A DNA stretch of 60,121 bases from positions 1 to 60,121 of the forward strand of contig JAOZOW010000007.1 in NCBI GenBank assembly GCA_029933075.1, written 5' to 3'. Source of the stretch: Deltaproteobacteria bacterium. Its GTDB lineage: Bacteria; Desulfobacterota; DSM-4660; Desulfatiglandales; Desulfatiglandaceae. The notes beneath the pieces were generated by a model that saw only the letters and a program-made list of their open reading frames with translations, did not search any database and was not told where the DNA came from. The position numbers and the translations under genes were made by a program. Shown here one piece after another: positions 9,555 to 18,394 of this stretch; the stretch's first letter is position 1; the number at the start of each line of letters is the position of its first letter.

Positions 9555-9600
9555 CAGCGAATAATCATGCAAGGCATATTTTCCTCGGGCAAGCCGCAGT

Positions 9601-9957
9601 CTACTCCTCATCTCCAAGGTTAAGCTCCTTGAAAAGTAGCTCCATCCGGGTACCGCTCTCAAGTGATGGATCGTGGATAAAAGTGATGTCGGGCATATAG
9701 CGCAATTTCAATCTCAGTCCGATTTCTCTCTTGATAAAGCCCTTTGCACTGTCCAGGCCCGCCTGGGCCCTTTCCACCTCGCCTTGCCCGCCGAGTACAC
9801 TGAAATAGACCTTTGCCTGTTTGAGATCGCCCGTCACGCGCGTCCCTGTCATGGTGACCCCTTGCACTCTGGGATCTTTGACCCTGGTTAGGATTAACAA
9901 GGCGATCTCCTTCAAAATCTGGTCCCCGACCCGCTCTGCTCTCTTGCCATGCAACAT
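9601..9957 (-). CDS. rbfA: 30S ribosome-binding factor RbfA
   Basis: Small KH-type ribosome assembly factor for 16S rRNA 5' end maturation and cold adaptation; 118 residues, normal length. Typical segments are RAERVGDQILKEIALLI near the N-terminus, KDPRVQGVTMTGTRVTGDLKQAKVYFSV in the core and LRYMPDITFIHD near the end. It is in its conserved slot between the ylxP-like gene and truB. The ribosome binding site is weak (AAGAAGA). Confidence 0.96.
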   Translation of the reverse strand: MLHGKRAERVGDQILKEIALLILTRVKDPRVQGVTMTGTRVTGDLKQAKVYFSVLGGQGEVERAQAGLDSAKGFIKREIGLRLKLRYMPDITFIHDPSLESGTRMELLFKELNLGDEE

Positions 9958-10017
9958 AATCGTCTTCTTGTAATCTATGGTGCCCGAAATAGGTTCGGGG
10001 CAGCATTTGGCCCCGGA

Positions 10018-10158
10018 TTACCTGATAATGATCCTCTCAAGTATGATGTCGTCCTTTCTTTTGCCTCCGACCCTTCTCTCCTTCGCAATGGCGGTAAAGA
10101 GAAGGTCGCGCTCTCCTTGACCGAGGCGCAAAAACCGATTTTGGACAGTCTTGTTCAT
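10018..10158 (-). CDS. Candidate 46-residue basic protein between ylxP and rbfA
   Basis: An ATG frame begins 2 bases after the stop codon of the ylxP-like gene and runs 46 codons to TAA. The product is very basic (many Arg/Lys) and ends in LERIIIR. No domain is recognised and no clear ribosome binding site precedes it beyond coupling to the upstream stop. A GGGGC/GCCCC hairpin lies just after its stop, before rbfA. It may be a small translation-associated gene or chance; some operons carry other genes in this slot. Confidence 0.4.
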   Translation of the reverse strand: MNKTVQNRFLRLGQGERDLLFTAIAKERRVGGKRKDDIILERIIIR

Positions 10159-10160
10159 AC

Positions 10161-10448
10161 TTACAGGTTGAATATCTCCATCTCGGTATCTACCAACTGG
10201 GCAAGGCAGAGGGATTCGAGGAAATTGAGCACCCGGTTCAATGAGGCATCAATGTGCCGTCTGTCATTTCCAATGGTGCTGATCCCCAGCTCGATTTTCT
10301 GCCATTTGTCGTTGGACCCCACCTCCGCAATGGACACGTTGAACCGGGCCTTCACCTTGTCCACCATGCTTCTCACAACCTTGCGTTTCCCCTTGAGAGA
10401 ACGATTTTCGGGTAAACGCAGTTCCAGCTTAAGCGTGCCTACCACCAT
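10161..10448 (-). CDS. ylxP: DUF503 (YlxP-like) protein
   Basis: A 95-residue DUF503 protein. The family signature is clear: an N-terminal beta strand (VGTLKLELRLPENRSLKGKRK), then VRSMVDKVKARFNVSIAEVG, with a late VLNFLESL helix. YlxP proteins sit between infB and rbfA in Firmicutes and Deltaproteobacteria and are thought to help ribosome maturation. The gap to infB is 5 bases, so the two are co-translated or coupled. Confidence 0.92.
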   Translation of the reverse strand: MVVGTLKLELRLPENRSLKGKRKVVRSMVDKVKARFNVSIAEVGSNDKWQKIELGISTIGNDRRHIDASLNRVLNFLESLCLAQLVDTEMEIFNL

Positions 10449-10453
10449 CTTCT

Positions 10454-13117
10454 TTAGAGTTCAGCTTCAACTTCCTTCACCCGGTAGACTTCAAAAACAT
10501 CCCCGGGTTTGAAGTCCTGAAAATGCTCCAGGCCGATCCCGCACTCATAACCGGATTGGACCTCTTTCGCGTCTTCCTTGAAACGCTTGAGAGAAATAAT
10601 CCTGTCATCTGACACTACCACATCGTCCCGCAGCACCCTGACCTTTGCATTCCTCTCCACGTGACCATCGGTTACGAGGCAACCTGCAATGGAACCTACT
10701 TTGGGGATATGGAATATTTCCTTTATATCCACCCGTCCTATTACTTCCTCCTCATATACCGGCTCCAGCAACCCAGCCATTGCCAGCCGAATATCCTTGA
10801 TGGCGTTATAGATCACATCATAGTAGCGGATGTCCACCCTTTCCCGCTCTGCAATCTCTGCCACCCGCGGATTTGCCCTTACATTGAAGCCAATAATAAT
10901 AGCCTCAGAAGCCGAGGCAAGCATCACATCCGATTCCGATATGGCGCCCGTAGCCGAATGGATGATCTTTAGCTTGACCTCGTCGGTACTCTGTTTGGCA
11001 AGGGAGTCTGACAGGGCCTCCAACGAACCCTGCACGTCCGCCTTGAGTACAATTCTGAGCTCTTTGACCTCGCCCTCCTTGATTCTTTCAAAAAGATCAT
11101 CAAGGCTCACCAGTCCTTTCCTGGCCGTCTCCCGCTGTCGCACCCTCACCTTTCGATAATCGGTCACCATCTTGGCGGTCTTTTCATCCTCCACCACGAT
11201 GAACTCTTCGCCCGCCATGGGGACTCCGGAAATGCCATAGATCTCAACCGGCACCGACGGCCCTGCCGAAGATACTTTTCTTCCGCGATGATCCTGCATG
11301 GCCCTTACCCGGCCATGGTGCTCACCGCAAATAAAGTAGTCCCCCGGCCTGAGTGTCCCGTTCTTAATGAGCACAGTGGCCACAGGCCCCTTGCTCTTAT
11401 CCAGCTTGGCTTCAATGATGGTCCCCCTTGCCGGCTTATTGGGATTCCCTTTCAATTCCAGCATCTCAGCCTGAAGCAGGATGAGTCCGAGAAGATCATC
11501 CACTCCCTGCCCTGTCTTCGCGGAGATGCTTCCAAATATGGTATCGCCACCCCATTCTTCGGGTGCAAGGCCCAGCTCTGCCAACTCCCTTTTGACTTTC
11601 TCCGGATCAGCGTCAGGCTTGTCGATTTTGTTAATAGCCACCACAATCGGAATGTCTGCGGCACGGGCATGATTGATGGCCTCTTTCGTCTGAGGCATCA
11701 CCCCGTCGTCCGCGGCCACAACCAGAATGATGAGGTCGGTGACCTCGGCCCCTCTCGCCCTCATGGCGGTGAAGGCCTCGTGACCAGGGGTGTCGAGAAA
11801 AACAATGTCCCCGCCCTCTGTTCTTACATAATAGGCTCCGATGTGCTGGGTTATACCACCGCTTTCCCCGCTCGTAATATTGGATTTTCTTATGTAATCC
11901 AGCAGGGAGGTCTTGCCATGGTCCACATGGCCCATTATGGTAACTACAGGCGGTCTGGGCTTAAGGTCTTCGGGTCTATCCTCCTCCTCCGTGATAAACC
12001 GCCCCTCCTCAAAGGTATCCAGCTCCAGTTCATAGCCAATCTCGTCCGCTACCACCGAGGCAGTCTCGAAGTCTATGGATTGATTAAGGTTGGCCATTAC
12101 ACCCAGGCTCATCAATCTCTTAATCAACTCAGCTCCCTTGATGCCCATTGCCTTGGCAAGATCGGAGACCGTTACAAATTCTTCTATCTTGATCCTCCTC
12201 TTTATGGCCTTGGGTACGGTAATCTCGGTCTTCCTGACCTTTCTACCAACCTCCCTGGCTTTTCTGGCGCCTTTCAGTGCCTTGCGCCTCATGGGACGGC
12301 CTTCATAAAGGTCGGCCTTCTCGTATATTTCCTTCTTTCGCCTCCGAAACACCCCTTTAAGAGGAATCTCCTCTTTCTCGGCCTTTTTTTTCGCCTTTTT
12401 CTTCTTGGCAGGTCTTGCCCTTCCCGGTTCTTCCACCAGCTCACTGGGTAGCTCCAAGGGCTCCACGGGAACCGGGCGTCTGGAAGCCTTCTCCGCCGCC
12501 TTCCTTGCCAGCAATTCCTTCAAGGGGCCTTCCTCCGGGAGTTTTATGATCTTGGCGGCCTGCTCGCTCTTTTTCTTCTTAGCCCTTCTGGGCTTAACCC
12601 CCACTTCCGCTGGTCTTGCCGGTGCCTCGGCTCCAAGCGGCTCTTTTTCCGCTTTCTTTTCATGAGCCGCTTCCTCCGCCTTCAAAGCACCTTCACCCCG
12701 TTCAACTTTCTCTGGAGTCTCTTTTTCTACTCTTGCTCGTTTCGCAGTCTTCCTAATGCTCTTTTTTTCCGGTTTGGGCTTGGCTGCTGCCTCTAATTTC
12801 ACCTCCTCGGCGGGCAATTCCGCTGCCGGGACTTCCTTTCTTCCCTCCGCCGCCTTTTCCACTTCCGCAACGGGGGGCTTCGGTTCGACCCTTACCTTTT
12901 TCTTCCTCCGACGAATCACCGTGGCCTTGATGCGTTTCTCCTCAATAACTTCTGAAACTATCCCCAGAGCTATTTCTCTGGCGCGCACCACTGCCTGTTC
13001 GTCAAGGGTACTCATATAGTTTTTGATGTTCATACCACCAGCCAGGAGCTTCTCTACCAATTGCTTGCTTTCCATATTGAGTTCCCTGGCCAGCTCATAG
13101 ACTCTGACTTTAGCCAT
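10454..13117 (-). CDS. infB: Translation initiation factor IF-2
   Basis: GTPase that places initiator tRNA on the 30S subunit; 887 residues. An N-terminal IF2_N domain (MAKVRVYELARELNMES) is followed by a long Lys/Glu/Ala-rich linker (about 65-290), a second IF2_N-like domain, the GTPase domain with GHVDHGKTS, DTPGHEAF and NKIDKPDADP, and the C-terminal fMet-tRNA-binding domains. The charged low-complexity linker is typical of deltaproteobacterial IF-2. GGGGGG precedes the ATG by 4 bases. Confidence 0.98.
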   Translation of the reverse strand: MAKVRVYELARELNMESKQLVEKLLAGGMNIKNYMSTLDEQAVVRAREIALGIVSEVIEEKRIKATVIRRRKKKVRVEPKPPVAEVEKAAEGRKEVPAAELPAEEVKLEAAAKPKPEKKSIRKTAKRARVEKETPEKVERGEGALKAEEAAHEKKAEKEPLGAEAPARPAEVGVKPRRAKKKKSEQAAKIIKLPEEGPLKELLARKAAEKASRRPVPVEPLELPSELVEEPGRARPAKKKKAKKKAEKEEIPLKGVFRRRKKEIYEKADLYEGRPMRRKALKGARKAREVGRKVRKTEITVPKAIKRRIKIEEFVTVSDLAKAMGIKGAELIKRLMSLGVMANLNQSIDFETASVVADEIGYELELDTFEEGRFITEEEDRPEDLKPRPPVVTIMGHVDHGKTSLLDYIRKSNITSGESGGITQHIGAYYVRTEGGDIVFLDTPGHEAFTAMRARGAEVTDLIILVVAADDGVMPQTKEAINHARAADIPIVVAINKIDKPDADPEKVKRELAELGLAPEEWGGDTIFGSISAKTGQGVDDLLGLILLQAEMLELKGNPNKPARGTIIEAKLDKSKGPVATVLIKNGTLRPGDYFICGEHHGRVRAMQDHRGRKVSSAGPSVPVEIYGISGVPMAGEEFIVVEDEKTAKMVTDYRKVRVRQRETARKGLVSLDDLFERIKEGEVKELRIVLKADVQGSLEALSDSLAKQSTDEVKLKIIHSATGAISESDVMLASASEAIIIGFNVRANPRVAEIAERERVDIRYYDVIYNAIKDIRLAMAGLLEPVYEEEVIGRVDIKEIFHIPKVGSIAGCLVTDGHVERNAKVRVLRDDVVVSDDRIISLKRFKEDAKEVQSGYECGIGLEHFQDFKPGDVFEVYRVKEVEAEL

Positions 13118-13153
13118 GTAACCCCCCGAAAAAAATCATTATCAGGAATACCA

Positions 13154-13435
13154 TCAATCTTGTTGTGTCGGTATGAGATCAGGGTGAAGCGTGAGTTCCC
13201 CCTTTTGCCTGAATGCCTTTTTGAGGCGCTCGATCCGGCCCAGCCCCTCCAGGCAGGCCCTGCTGGGACACACATAGGCGCCTCTGCCCTCGCCTTTTCC
13301 GGTTTCATCTCTGACCACCCTGCCTTTTTCGTCCACCTTCAGACGCATAAGAGAGTCCTTTCTCATCTTTTTCCCGCAGCATATACATGTGCGCAAAGGT
13401 ATATGTCCCTTACCCCTTCCCATCTTCATTTTCAT
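13154..13435 (-). CDS. rnpM: YlxR/RnpM family RNA-binding protein
   Basis: A 93-residue DUF448 protein. Family marks are RTCICCGKK near the N-terminus, LMRLKVDEKGRVVRDETGKGEGRGAYVC with the conserved GRGAYVC turn, and a following CLEGL-KKAFRQK helix. In Bacillus the homologue (RnpM) binds and modulates RNase P. It overlaps the end of nusA by 26 bases, and later in-frame ATGs at 13429 and 13423 are possible starts. It lies between nusA and infB, the standard place. Confidence 0.92.
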   Translation of the reverse strand: MKMKMGRGKGHIPLRTCICCGKKMRKDSLMRLKVDEKGRVVRDETGKGEGRGAYVCPSRACLEGLGRIERLKKAFRQKGELTLHPDLIPTQQD

Positions 13436-14807
13436 TCAGGTGATCTGCAGATTCTTCCGTCCTGTCACCCTCTTCAGGCCTCGAACCATCTCCATCATTC
13501 ATTTCTATTTCAATCTCCTCGTCTCCGGAAACGTTGGCCGCTTCCTCGGCATCTTTCCTCTCCTGCTCTCTCACACTGGCGATGTAATTGGTGGCATCTT
13601 CTATCAACTGCTCGGCCCTCTTTTCGGTCATCCCTTCAACGGACAGGAGATCCTCCACAGTGGCCCTGGCCACATCTTCGGCGGATCGGAAGCCCTCTTC
13701 ATAGAGCTCTGAGGCCCATTTGGGGCCAATCCCTTTCAGGTCGAGTAGGGATCTGTACCCGTCCTTGAGAGCCTGGTTGTAATTGGTCTCGCTGGTCACG
13801 TCCAGCTTCCACCCTGTCAGGCGAGAGGCCAGGCGCACGTTCTGGCCGCGTTTGCCGATGGCAAGCGACAGCTGGTCGTCGGGAACCACCACCTCCATGG
13901 ATTGATTCCCTTCATCAACGATCACTCTGACAATCTCCGCCGGTGACAGAGCGTTACATATGAACTTGGCGGGATCAGGGTCCCATGTAACGATATCAAT
14001 CTTCTCTCCCCGGAGTTCCTGCACCACCGCCTGAACTCTCGTCCCTTTCATGCCCACGCATGCGCCCACCGGGTCTACATCGGGGTCCTTTGAAGCCACT
14101 GCTATCTTGGCCCTTCCCCCCGGCTCTCTGGCCACCTGTTTGATCTCCACAATGCCTTCGGATATCTCCGGCACCTCGTTTTCAAAAAGGGCCGAGACAA
14201 AGTTGGGATGGGTCCGCGAGAGAATGATCTGCGGACCCCTGCTGAACTGTTTTACGTCCAGGATATATGCCCTGATCCGGTCTCCCTGCTTGTAAGACTC
14301 CTTGGGGACTTGCTCTTTCGGGGGCAGTTCGGCTTCCGTCCGGCCCAAGTTCACGATAATCGAGCCCCTATCAAACCTTTGGACGATACCATTGATGATC
14401 TCGCCTTTCCTGTTCTTGAAATCGTCGTACACGATGTCCCGCTCGGCCTCTTTGAGGCGCTGCATGATCACCTGCTTGGCTGATTGGGCGGCAATCCTAC
14501 CAAAAGCGTCGGTATCCATCTTGATGCCGAGGCTGTCACCGACCTCGGATTCAGAATCCATTTTCAGGGCCTCTTCAAGCGAGATCTGAAGATGATCATT
14601 GGTAACATTTTCCACTACTTCCTTGAACTCAAAGACTTCGATCTCCCCCATTTCCTCATTGTAATTGACCTCGAGATCATAGTCGGGACCGAATTTCTTT
14701 CTGGCAGCCGCCCGGACCGCTTCCTCAAGGGCAGCAATGAGCACCTCACGCTCAACACCCTTCTCACGGCTTACCTGATCAATCATCCTTGTCAAATCTG
14801 AAGGCAT
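13410..14807 (-). CDS. nusA: Transcription termination/antitermination protein NusA
   Basis: RNA polymerase-associated factor of 465 residues. It has the N-terminal polymerase-binding domain, an S1 domain ([25 protein letters not shown]), two KH domains (second with [16 protein letters not shown]) and a C-terminal helix-hairpin-helix pair ([19 protein letters not shown] and [18 protein letters not shown]), shorter than the E. coli acidic repeats. The ATG at 14807 is chosen because GGAG lies 9 bases upstream; the frame extends to 14855. The acidic tail overlaps rnpM. Confidence 0.96.
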   Translation of the reverse strand: MPSDLTRMIDQVSREKGVEREVLIAALEEAVRAAARKKFGPDYDLEVNYNEEMGEIEVFEFKEVVENVTNDHLQISLEEALKMDSESEVGDSLGIKMDTDAFGRIAAQSAKQVIMQRLKEAERDIVYDDFKNRKGEIINGIVQRFDRGSIIVNLGRTEAELPPKEQVPKESYKQGDRIRAYILDVKQFSRGPQIILSRTHPNFVSALFENEVPEISEGIVEIKQVAREPGGRAKIAVASKDPDVDPVGACVGMKGTRVQAVVQELRGEKIDIVTWDPDPAKFICNALSPAEIVRVIVDEGNQSMEVVVPDDQLSLAIGKRGQNVRLASRLTGWKLDVTSETNYNQALKDGYRSLLDLKGIGPKWASELYEEGFRSAEDVARATVEDLLSVEGMTEKRAEQLIEDATNYIASVREQERKDAEEAANVSGDEEIEIEMNDGDGSRPEEGDRTEESADHLNENEDGKG

Positions 14808-14838
14808 CTCTTTAATCTCCATTTGATATAAAAAATTA

Positions 14839-15312
14839 TCACTTTTCAAATTCATAAATCAGATTGGCCTTCTCCACATCCCCGAACGGCAAGTGGCACA
14901 GACCTTCTGTTGTCTCGAGATGAAGGGTATCGTTATCCATTCTCCTCAAATACCCTGTAAAATTCCGGCGGTCTCCAATGGGATGAATCATCCTCACCTT
15001 TATCTTTTTGCCCACGGCACGAAGAAAATCCCTTTCTTTCTTCAAGGGCCTGTCGAGCCCCGGGGAAGAGACTTCCAGGACATATTCATGCTGTATTATA
15101 TCTTCCACATCCAAAAGATCCCCGATCTCCCTGCTCACCAGCGCGCAATCATTCAGTGTAATGCCTCCCTCCCTGTCTGCATACACCCTAAGCACCCACC
15201 TGCCCCCTTGTGCCAGATACTCCACATCTACAAGCTCAAAGCCCAAATCCTCAATAACTGGTTCAACCAGGCGTGTGACTTCACCTACAATGGAATCGAT
15301 GTTTGTAGACAT
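14839..15312 (-). CDS. rimP: Ribosome maturation factor RimP
   Basis: 30S maturation factor of 157 residues, first protein gene of the nusA-infB operon. Typical segments are VEPVIEDLGFELVDVEYL, LRVYADREGGITLNDCALVSREIGDLLD, the YVLEVSSPGLDRPLKKERDF motif, and a C-terminal SH3-like part. It overlaps the longest possible nusA frame, but the chosen nusA start lies 31 bases beyond its stop. A terminator-like hairpin lies 57 bases upstream of the start. Confidence 0.95.
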   Translation of the reverse strand: MSTNIDSIVGEVTRLVEPVIEDLGFELVDVEYLAQGGRWVLRVYADREGGITLNDCALVSREIGDLLDVEDIIQHEYVLEVSSPGLDRPLKKERDFLRAVGKKIKVRMIHPIGDRRNFTGYLRRMDNDTLHLETTEGLCHLPFGDVEKANLIYEFEK

Positions 15313-15368
15313 GTCTGGAACTCAAGGACCTAACGATCCTCCTTCTGCCTTTTGCCCCCGTTCAACAA

Positions 15369-15393
15369 TAAAAAAGCGGGCTCAGTGCCCGCT
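15369..15393 (-). terminator. Intrinsic terminator or attenuator between tRNA-Gly and rimP
   Basis: On the minus strand AGCGGGC, a 5-base loop and GCCCGCT form a 7-bp GC-rich stem followed by six T. It can end the tRNA transcript or attenuate entry into rimP-nusA-infB. The stem shares the GAGCGGGCA string with the tRNA acceptor arm. Confidence 0.75.
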
Positions 15394-15520
15394 CCTCTCA
15401 TTGCAGACTAAGATTTTGAGCGTTCGTTTACACCAGATCCTCTGAGGGCCAAGAAAAGGTCAACGCCTAGTCCGCAATTTGAAGTAAATCAACAGGTTGT
15501 ATGACCTGGTTGACAACCTC

Positions 15521-15540
15521 AAAAAGGGTGTCAGGCACCT
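15521..15540 (-). terminator. Short hairpin with T-run just downstream of tRNA-Gly
   Basis: GGTG-CCTGA-CACC followed by five T lies 20 bases past the tRNA CCA end on the minus strand. The stem is only 4 bp. It could be a weak terminator or processing site; the GGTGTCAGGCACC palindrome also resembles dispersed REP-like repeats. Confidence 0.35.
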
Positions 15541-15559
15541 GCGACCGATTGCATTCAAT

Positions 15560-15635
15560 TGGAGCGGGCAACGGGGCTCGAACCCGCGACACCAAGCTTG
15601 GGAAGCTTGTACTCTACCAACTGAGCTATGCCCGC
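15560..15635 (-). tRNA. tRNA-Gly (anticodon CCC)
   Basis: A full cloverleaf on the minus strand: acceptor GCGGGCA/TGCCCGC, D-arm TAGCTCAGTTGGTAGAGTA, anticodon stem CAAGC/GCTTG with loop TTCCCAA (anticodon CCC), T-arm with GGTTCGAGCC, discriminator T, and an encoded CCA. Total 76 bases with CCA. It heads the rimP-nusA-infB operon much as metY does in E. coli. Confidence 0.97.
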
Positions 15636-15661
15636 TCAATTTATACGCTGGTCGGCCATGA

Positions 15662-15690
15662 AATATAATATACAAATCAACCCCAGTCAA
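15662..15690 (-). promoter_or_regulatory. Sigma70-type promoter for tRNA-Gly
   Basis: On the minus strand TTGACT, 17 bases, then TATATT. The predicted start falls about 20 bases before the tRNA 5' end. The strong match and position suggest it drives the tRNA and possibly the whole operon. Confidence 0.75.
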
Positions 15691-15811
15691 GGGCTATTTC
15701 ATGCCAACCTTAGGGGCAAAATTCTTGACATGGTAGGGGGATAAAAATACACTATTCTTTTGAAATACCAAATCCCAACCTCTCGTAGAACTACCAATAA
15801 GAGATAAATTC

Positions 15812-16660
15812 TTGGAAGAAGATTCGGAACAAAGTCTCTTAGCCTTCATCAAATCCCTCTTCAGAAAGAAGGAACCTTTGGGGGATAGCAACGACCTGGC
15901 TGAAGAAATTCACGACCTGATGGATGAAGGCCAGGCCAAAGGCCTCATAAGCAATGAAGAATCCGACATGGTCCACGGAGTGTTGGACCTGAAGGAGACG
16001 AGCGCCCAGTCCATCATGATTCCCCGCACTGCCATTTCTTCCGCCCCCCTGGATTCCACACTCGGTGAAGTTATCAAACTCGTCACAAAATGCGGGCACA
16101 CAAGGATTCCCATTTACAAGGGGAATATCGACGAGATTGTGGGAATACTCCACGCAAAAGATCTCCTCAAACTGCTCGGTGAACATCCTGAATCGAAGAT
16201 CCCACCCGAGATTCTCCGAAAGCCCTATTTCGTGCCAAGGACCCAAAAGGTAAGCGAACTGCTGAGAGACCTTAAAAACCGTAAAACCCACCTGGCTATC
16301 GTCACCGATGAATATGGAGGAACCGCGGGAATCATTACCATCGAAGATATTATCGAGGAGATAGTGGGAGAAATCATGGACGAGCATGATATAGAGGAGC
16401 CCACCCTGACAGTTATGGACGACGGATCCCTGCTCGTAGATGCAAGCCTGGATGTTGAAAAACTTGAGGAACAGCTGGATCTCCGGATCCCCAGAGGCGA
16501 TTTTGAGTCCGTGGGCGGATTCATCATTCACCTCCTCGGCAGGATTCCCGAAGAAAATGAAGAGATCGAATACGAGGGTTTGAAGATAAGGATCAAACAG
16601 GCCAACCAGCGCAGGGTCGAAAAGGTCCTGATCATGCGATCTCCAACACCCGAAACATGA
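15812..16660 (+). CDS. corC: CorC-type CBS-domain protein
   Basis: Cytoplasmic protein of 282 residues with a CBS pair (about 65-185, including MIPRTAI, GHTRIPIYKGNIDEIVGILHAKDLL and THLAIVTDEYGGTAGIITIEDIIEEIVGEI) and a C-terminal CorC_HlyC domain (GGFIIHLLGRIPEENEEI). It lacks the DUF21 membrane domain, so it matches the CorC/YbeX branch, linked to magnesium/cobalt efflux and ribosome fitness. The start is a TTG at 15812 with AAGAGA upstream. The corC-lnt order is conserved in proteobacteria. Confidence 0.92.
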   Translation: MEEDSEQSLLAFIKSLFRKKEPLGDSNDLAEEIHDLMDEGQAKGLISNEESDMVHGVLDLKETSAQSIMIPRTAISSAPLDSTLGEVIKLVTKCGHTRIPIYKGNIDEIVGILHAKDLLKLLGEHPESKIPPEILRKPYFVPRTQKVSELLRDLKNRKTHLAIVTDEYGGTAGIITIEDIIEEIVGEIMDEHDIEEPTLTVMDDGSLLVDASLDVEKLEEQLDLRIPRGDFESVGGFIIHLLGRIPEENEEIEYEGLKIRIKQANQRRVEKVLIMRSPTPET

Positions 16661-16728
16661 AAAGGGTCCAAAAGAGATACTGATACGAGAGGGATTGTCT
16701 GTGGAAAAGAGGACCAGGCCTCAGACTC

Positions 16729-18294
16729 ATGTTCGCAAAACCATCTAAACCAATCCCCGGAGCCCTCCTTGCCATCCTGTCAGGTCTGATGCTCACGGTA
16801 TCGTTCCCGCCAGGCAGGCTCTCCATGGTTGCATGGTTTGCACTGGTCCCTCTCCTGTTCAGCATCCAGGGGAGTACCTCAGGACAGGCCTTCAGGCTGG
16901 GACTCCTAACCGGCCTAATGCATTACCTCAGCCTCCTGTACTGGATCCTCGTGGTGCTGGGACGTTACGCCCATATGAGCCCCATCGCAAGCACTGGGCC
17001 CTATCTCCTACTTTGCTTCTACCTGGCGCTCTTCCCCGCCTGCTTTGCCGGGCTTATCCCCTGTTTCAGGGAATCCTTCTTCCCCTCCTTCCATCTGGGA
17101 TGCCTGTGGATAGGGATGGAATATATAAGATCAAAGTTGATGACCGGCTTTCCCTGGTGTCTCCTCGGTTACTCGCAATACACCCATCAGCCCCTGATCC
17201 AACTGTCCGACTTATGCGGGGTATACGGAGTCTCCTTTCTGATTGTGCTTGTCAACGGAGCAGTGCACGGTCTCCTGTTTACCCCAAAAGTAAAAGGGAG
17301 CCGGCATGCCCTGAAATGGGAGGTAGCTGTGACCGTGCTATTGGTGACAGCAACTATCCTTTACGGCAAATACCGTCTGAGAGAAATTGAGCGCACAGAC
17401 ACACATTTCATGCCTCTTAAGGTATCCATTGTCCAAGGTAACATCGACCAATCCGTAAAGTGGAATCCTGCCCACCAAGCGAAAACAATGGGCATATATC
17501 TGGCACTTACCCGTAGGGCGTCCATGGACGCTCCCGATCTAATCGTATGGCCGGAGACCGCTGTCCCTTTCTTCTTTCAGGACGACCGTAAATACCTCCC
17601 CTTGATGTGCTCCATGGTGAAAAAAATGCAGACACCATTGGTTTTCGGAAGCCCCGCTTACAAAAGCACAAAGGGAAAAATTAACTACTTCAACCGGGCC
17701 TACCTACTCAGCCCCGGCACGGGAAAGATTCAATACTATGACAAGGTGCACCTCGTTCCTTTTGGAGAGTACGTCCCCCTGAAAAGAGCGCTTTTCTTTC
17801 TCAGACGCCTTGTCCCTTCAGCAGGCGACTTTAAATCTGGAGAAAAAATTGCCCCCTTACACTACCTGAACCTATCCATGGGGATCCTCATTTGCTTTGA
17901 GGCAATCTTCCCGGAGCTGGCACGGGCCCATGCAAGAACCGGCGCCAATCTCCTGGTGAACCTCACCAACGATGCATGGTTCGGGATGACCGGCGCACCA
18001 TACCAGCATCTCGGCATGGCCGTCTTTCGCGCTGTGGAAACTCGAATGCCCATGATCAGGGCGGCAAACACCGGATTTAGCGCGTTGATAGGATCTACGG
18101 GAAAGATTGTGGCCTTGGGAGACCTGTTCACCGAACAGGTGCTGACAGCTACCATCAAGATCCAGCGATCACCCCCGGTCACCTTCTATGCTAGGTTCGG
18201 AGACCTCTTCGCCCTCGTCTTACTCCTCCTCTCCGCAATAAGGGTTGTAATGTGCCTTTTGAGAAAAGGCTCGTCACGAAAATTTGTGAGTTAG
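16729..18294 (+). CDS. lnt: Apolipoprotein N-acyltransferase
   Basis: Inner-membrane enzyme that adds the third acyl chain to lipoproteins; 521 residues. Several N-terminal membrane segments (about 10-215) precede a nitrilase-fold periplasmic domain and a last membrane helix near 480-505. The catalytic triad is visible as Glu276 (WPETA), Lys339 (YDKVHLVPFGEY) and Cys389 (ICFEAIFP). It lies 68 bases after corC, so probably the same operon. Confidence 0.96.
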   Translation: MFAKPSKPIPGALLAILSGLMLTVSFPPGRLSMVAWFALVPLLFSIQGSTSGQAFRLGLLTGLMHYLSLLYWILVVLGRYAHMSPIASTGPYLLLCFYLALFPACFAGLIPCFRESFFPSFHLGCLWIGMEYIRSKLMTGFPWCLLGYSQYTHQPLIQLSDLCGVYGVSFLIVLVNGAVHGLLFTPKVKGSRHALKWEVAVTVLLVTATILYGKYRLREIERTDTHFMPLKVSIVQGNIDQSVKWNPAHQAKTMGIYLALTRRASMDAPDLIVWPETAVPFFFQDDRKYLPLMCSMVKKMQTPLVFGSPAYKSTKGKINYFNRAYLLSPGTGKIQYYDKVHLVPFGEYVPLKRALFFLRRLVPSAGDFKSGEKIAPLHYLNLSMGILICFEAIFPELARAHARTGANLLVNLTNDAWFGMTGAPYQHLGMAVFRAVETRMPMIRAANTGFSALIGSTGKIVALGDLFTEQVLTATIKIQRSPPVTFYARFGDLFALVLLLLSAIRVVMCLLRKGSSRKFVS

Positions 18295-18394
18295 GAATAT
18301 CCCCGGTCCCAGCCGAAACTTCCCCACTTGAAATAATTTTTTCAACGATTACAATAATCCCTTAAAGACCTCATAAAAGATAGGGGGGACCAGG

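Noticed and set aside
11288-12451. 387-codon plus-strand open frame opposite infB
   Set aside because: It is antisense to the well-supported infB gene, has no domain features and reflects the high-GC codon pattern of the opposite strand.
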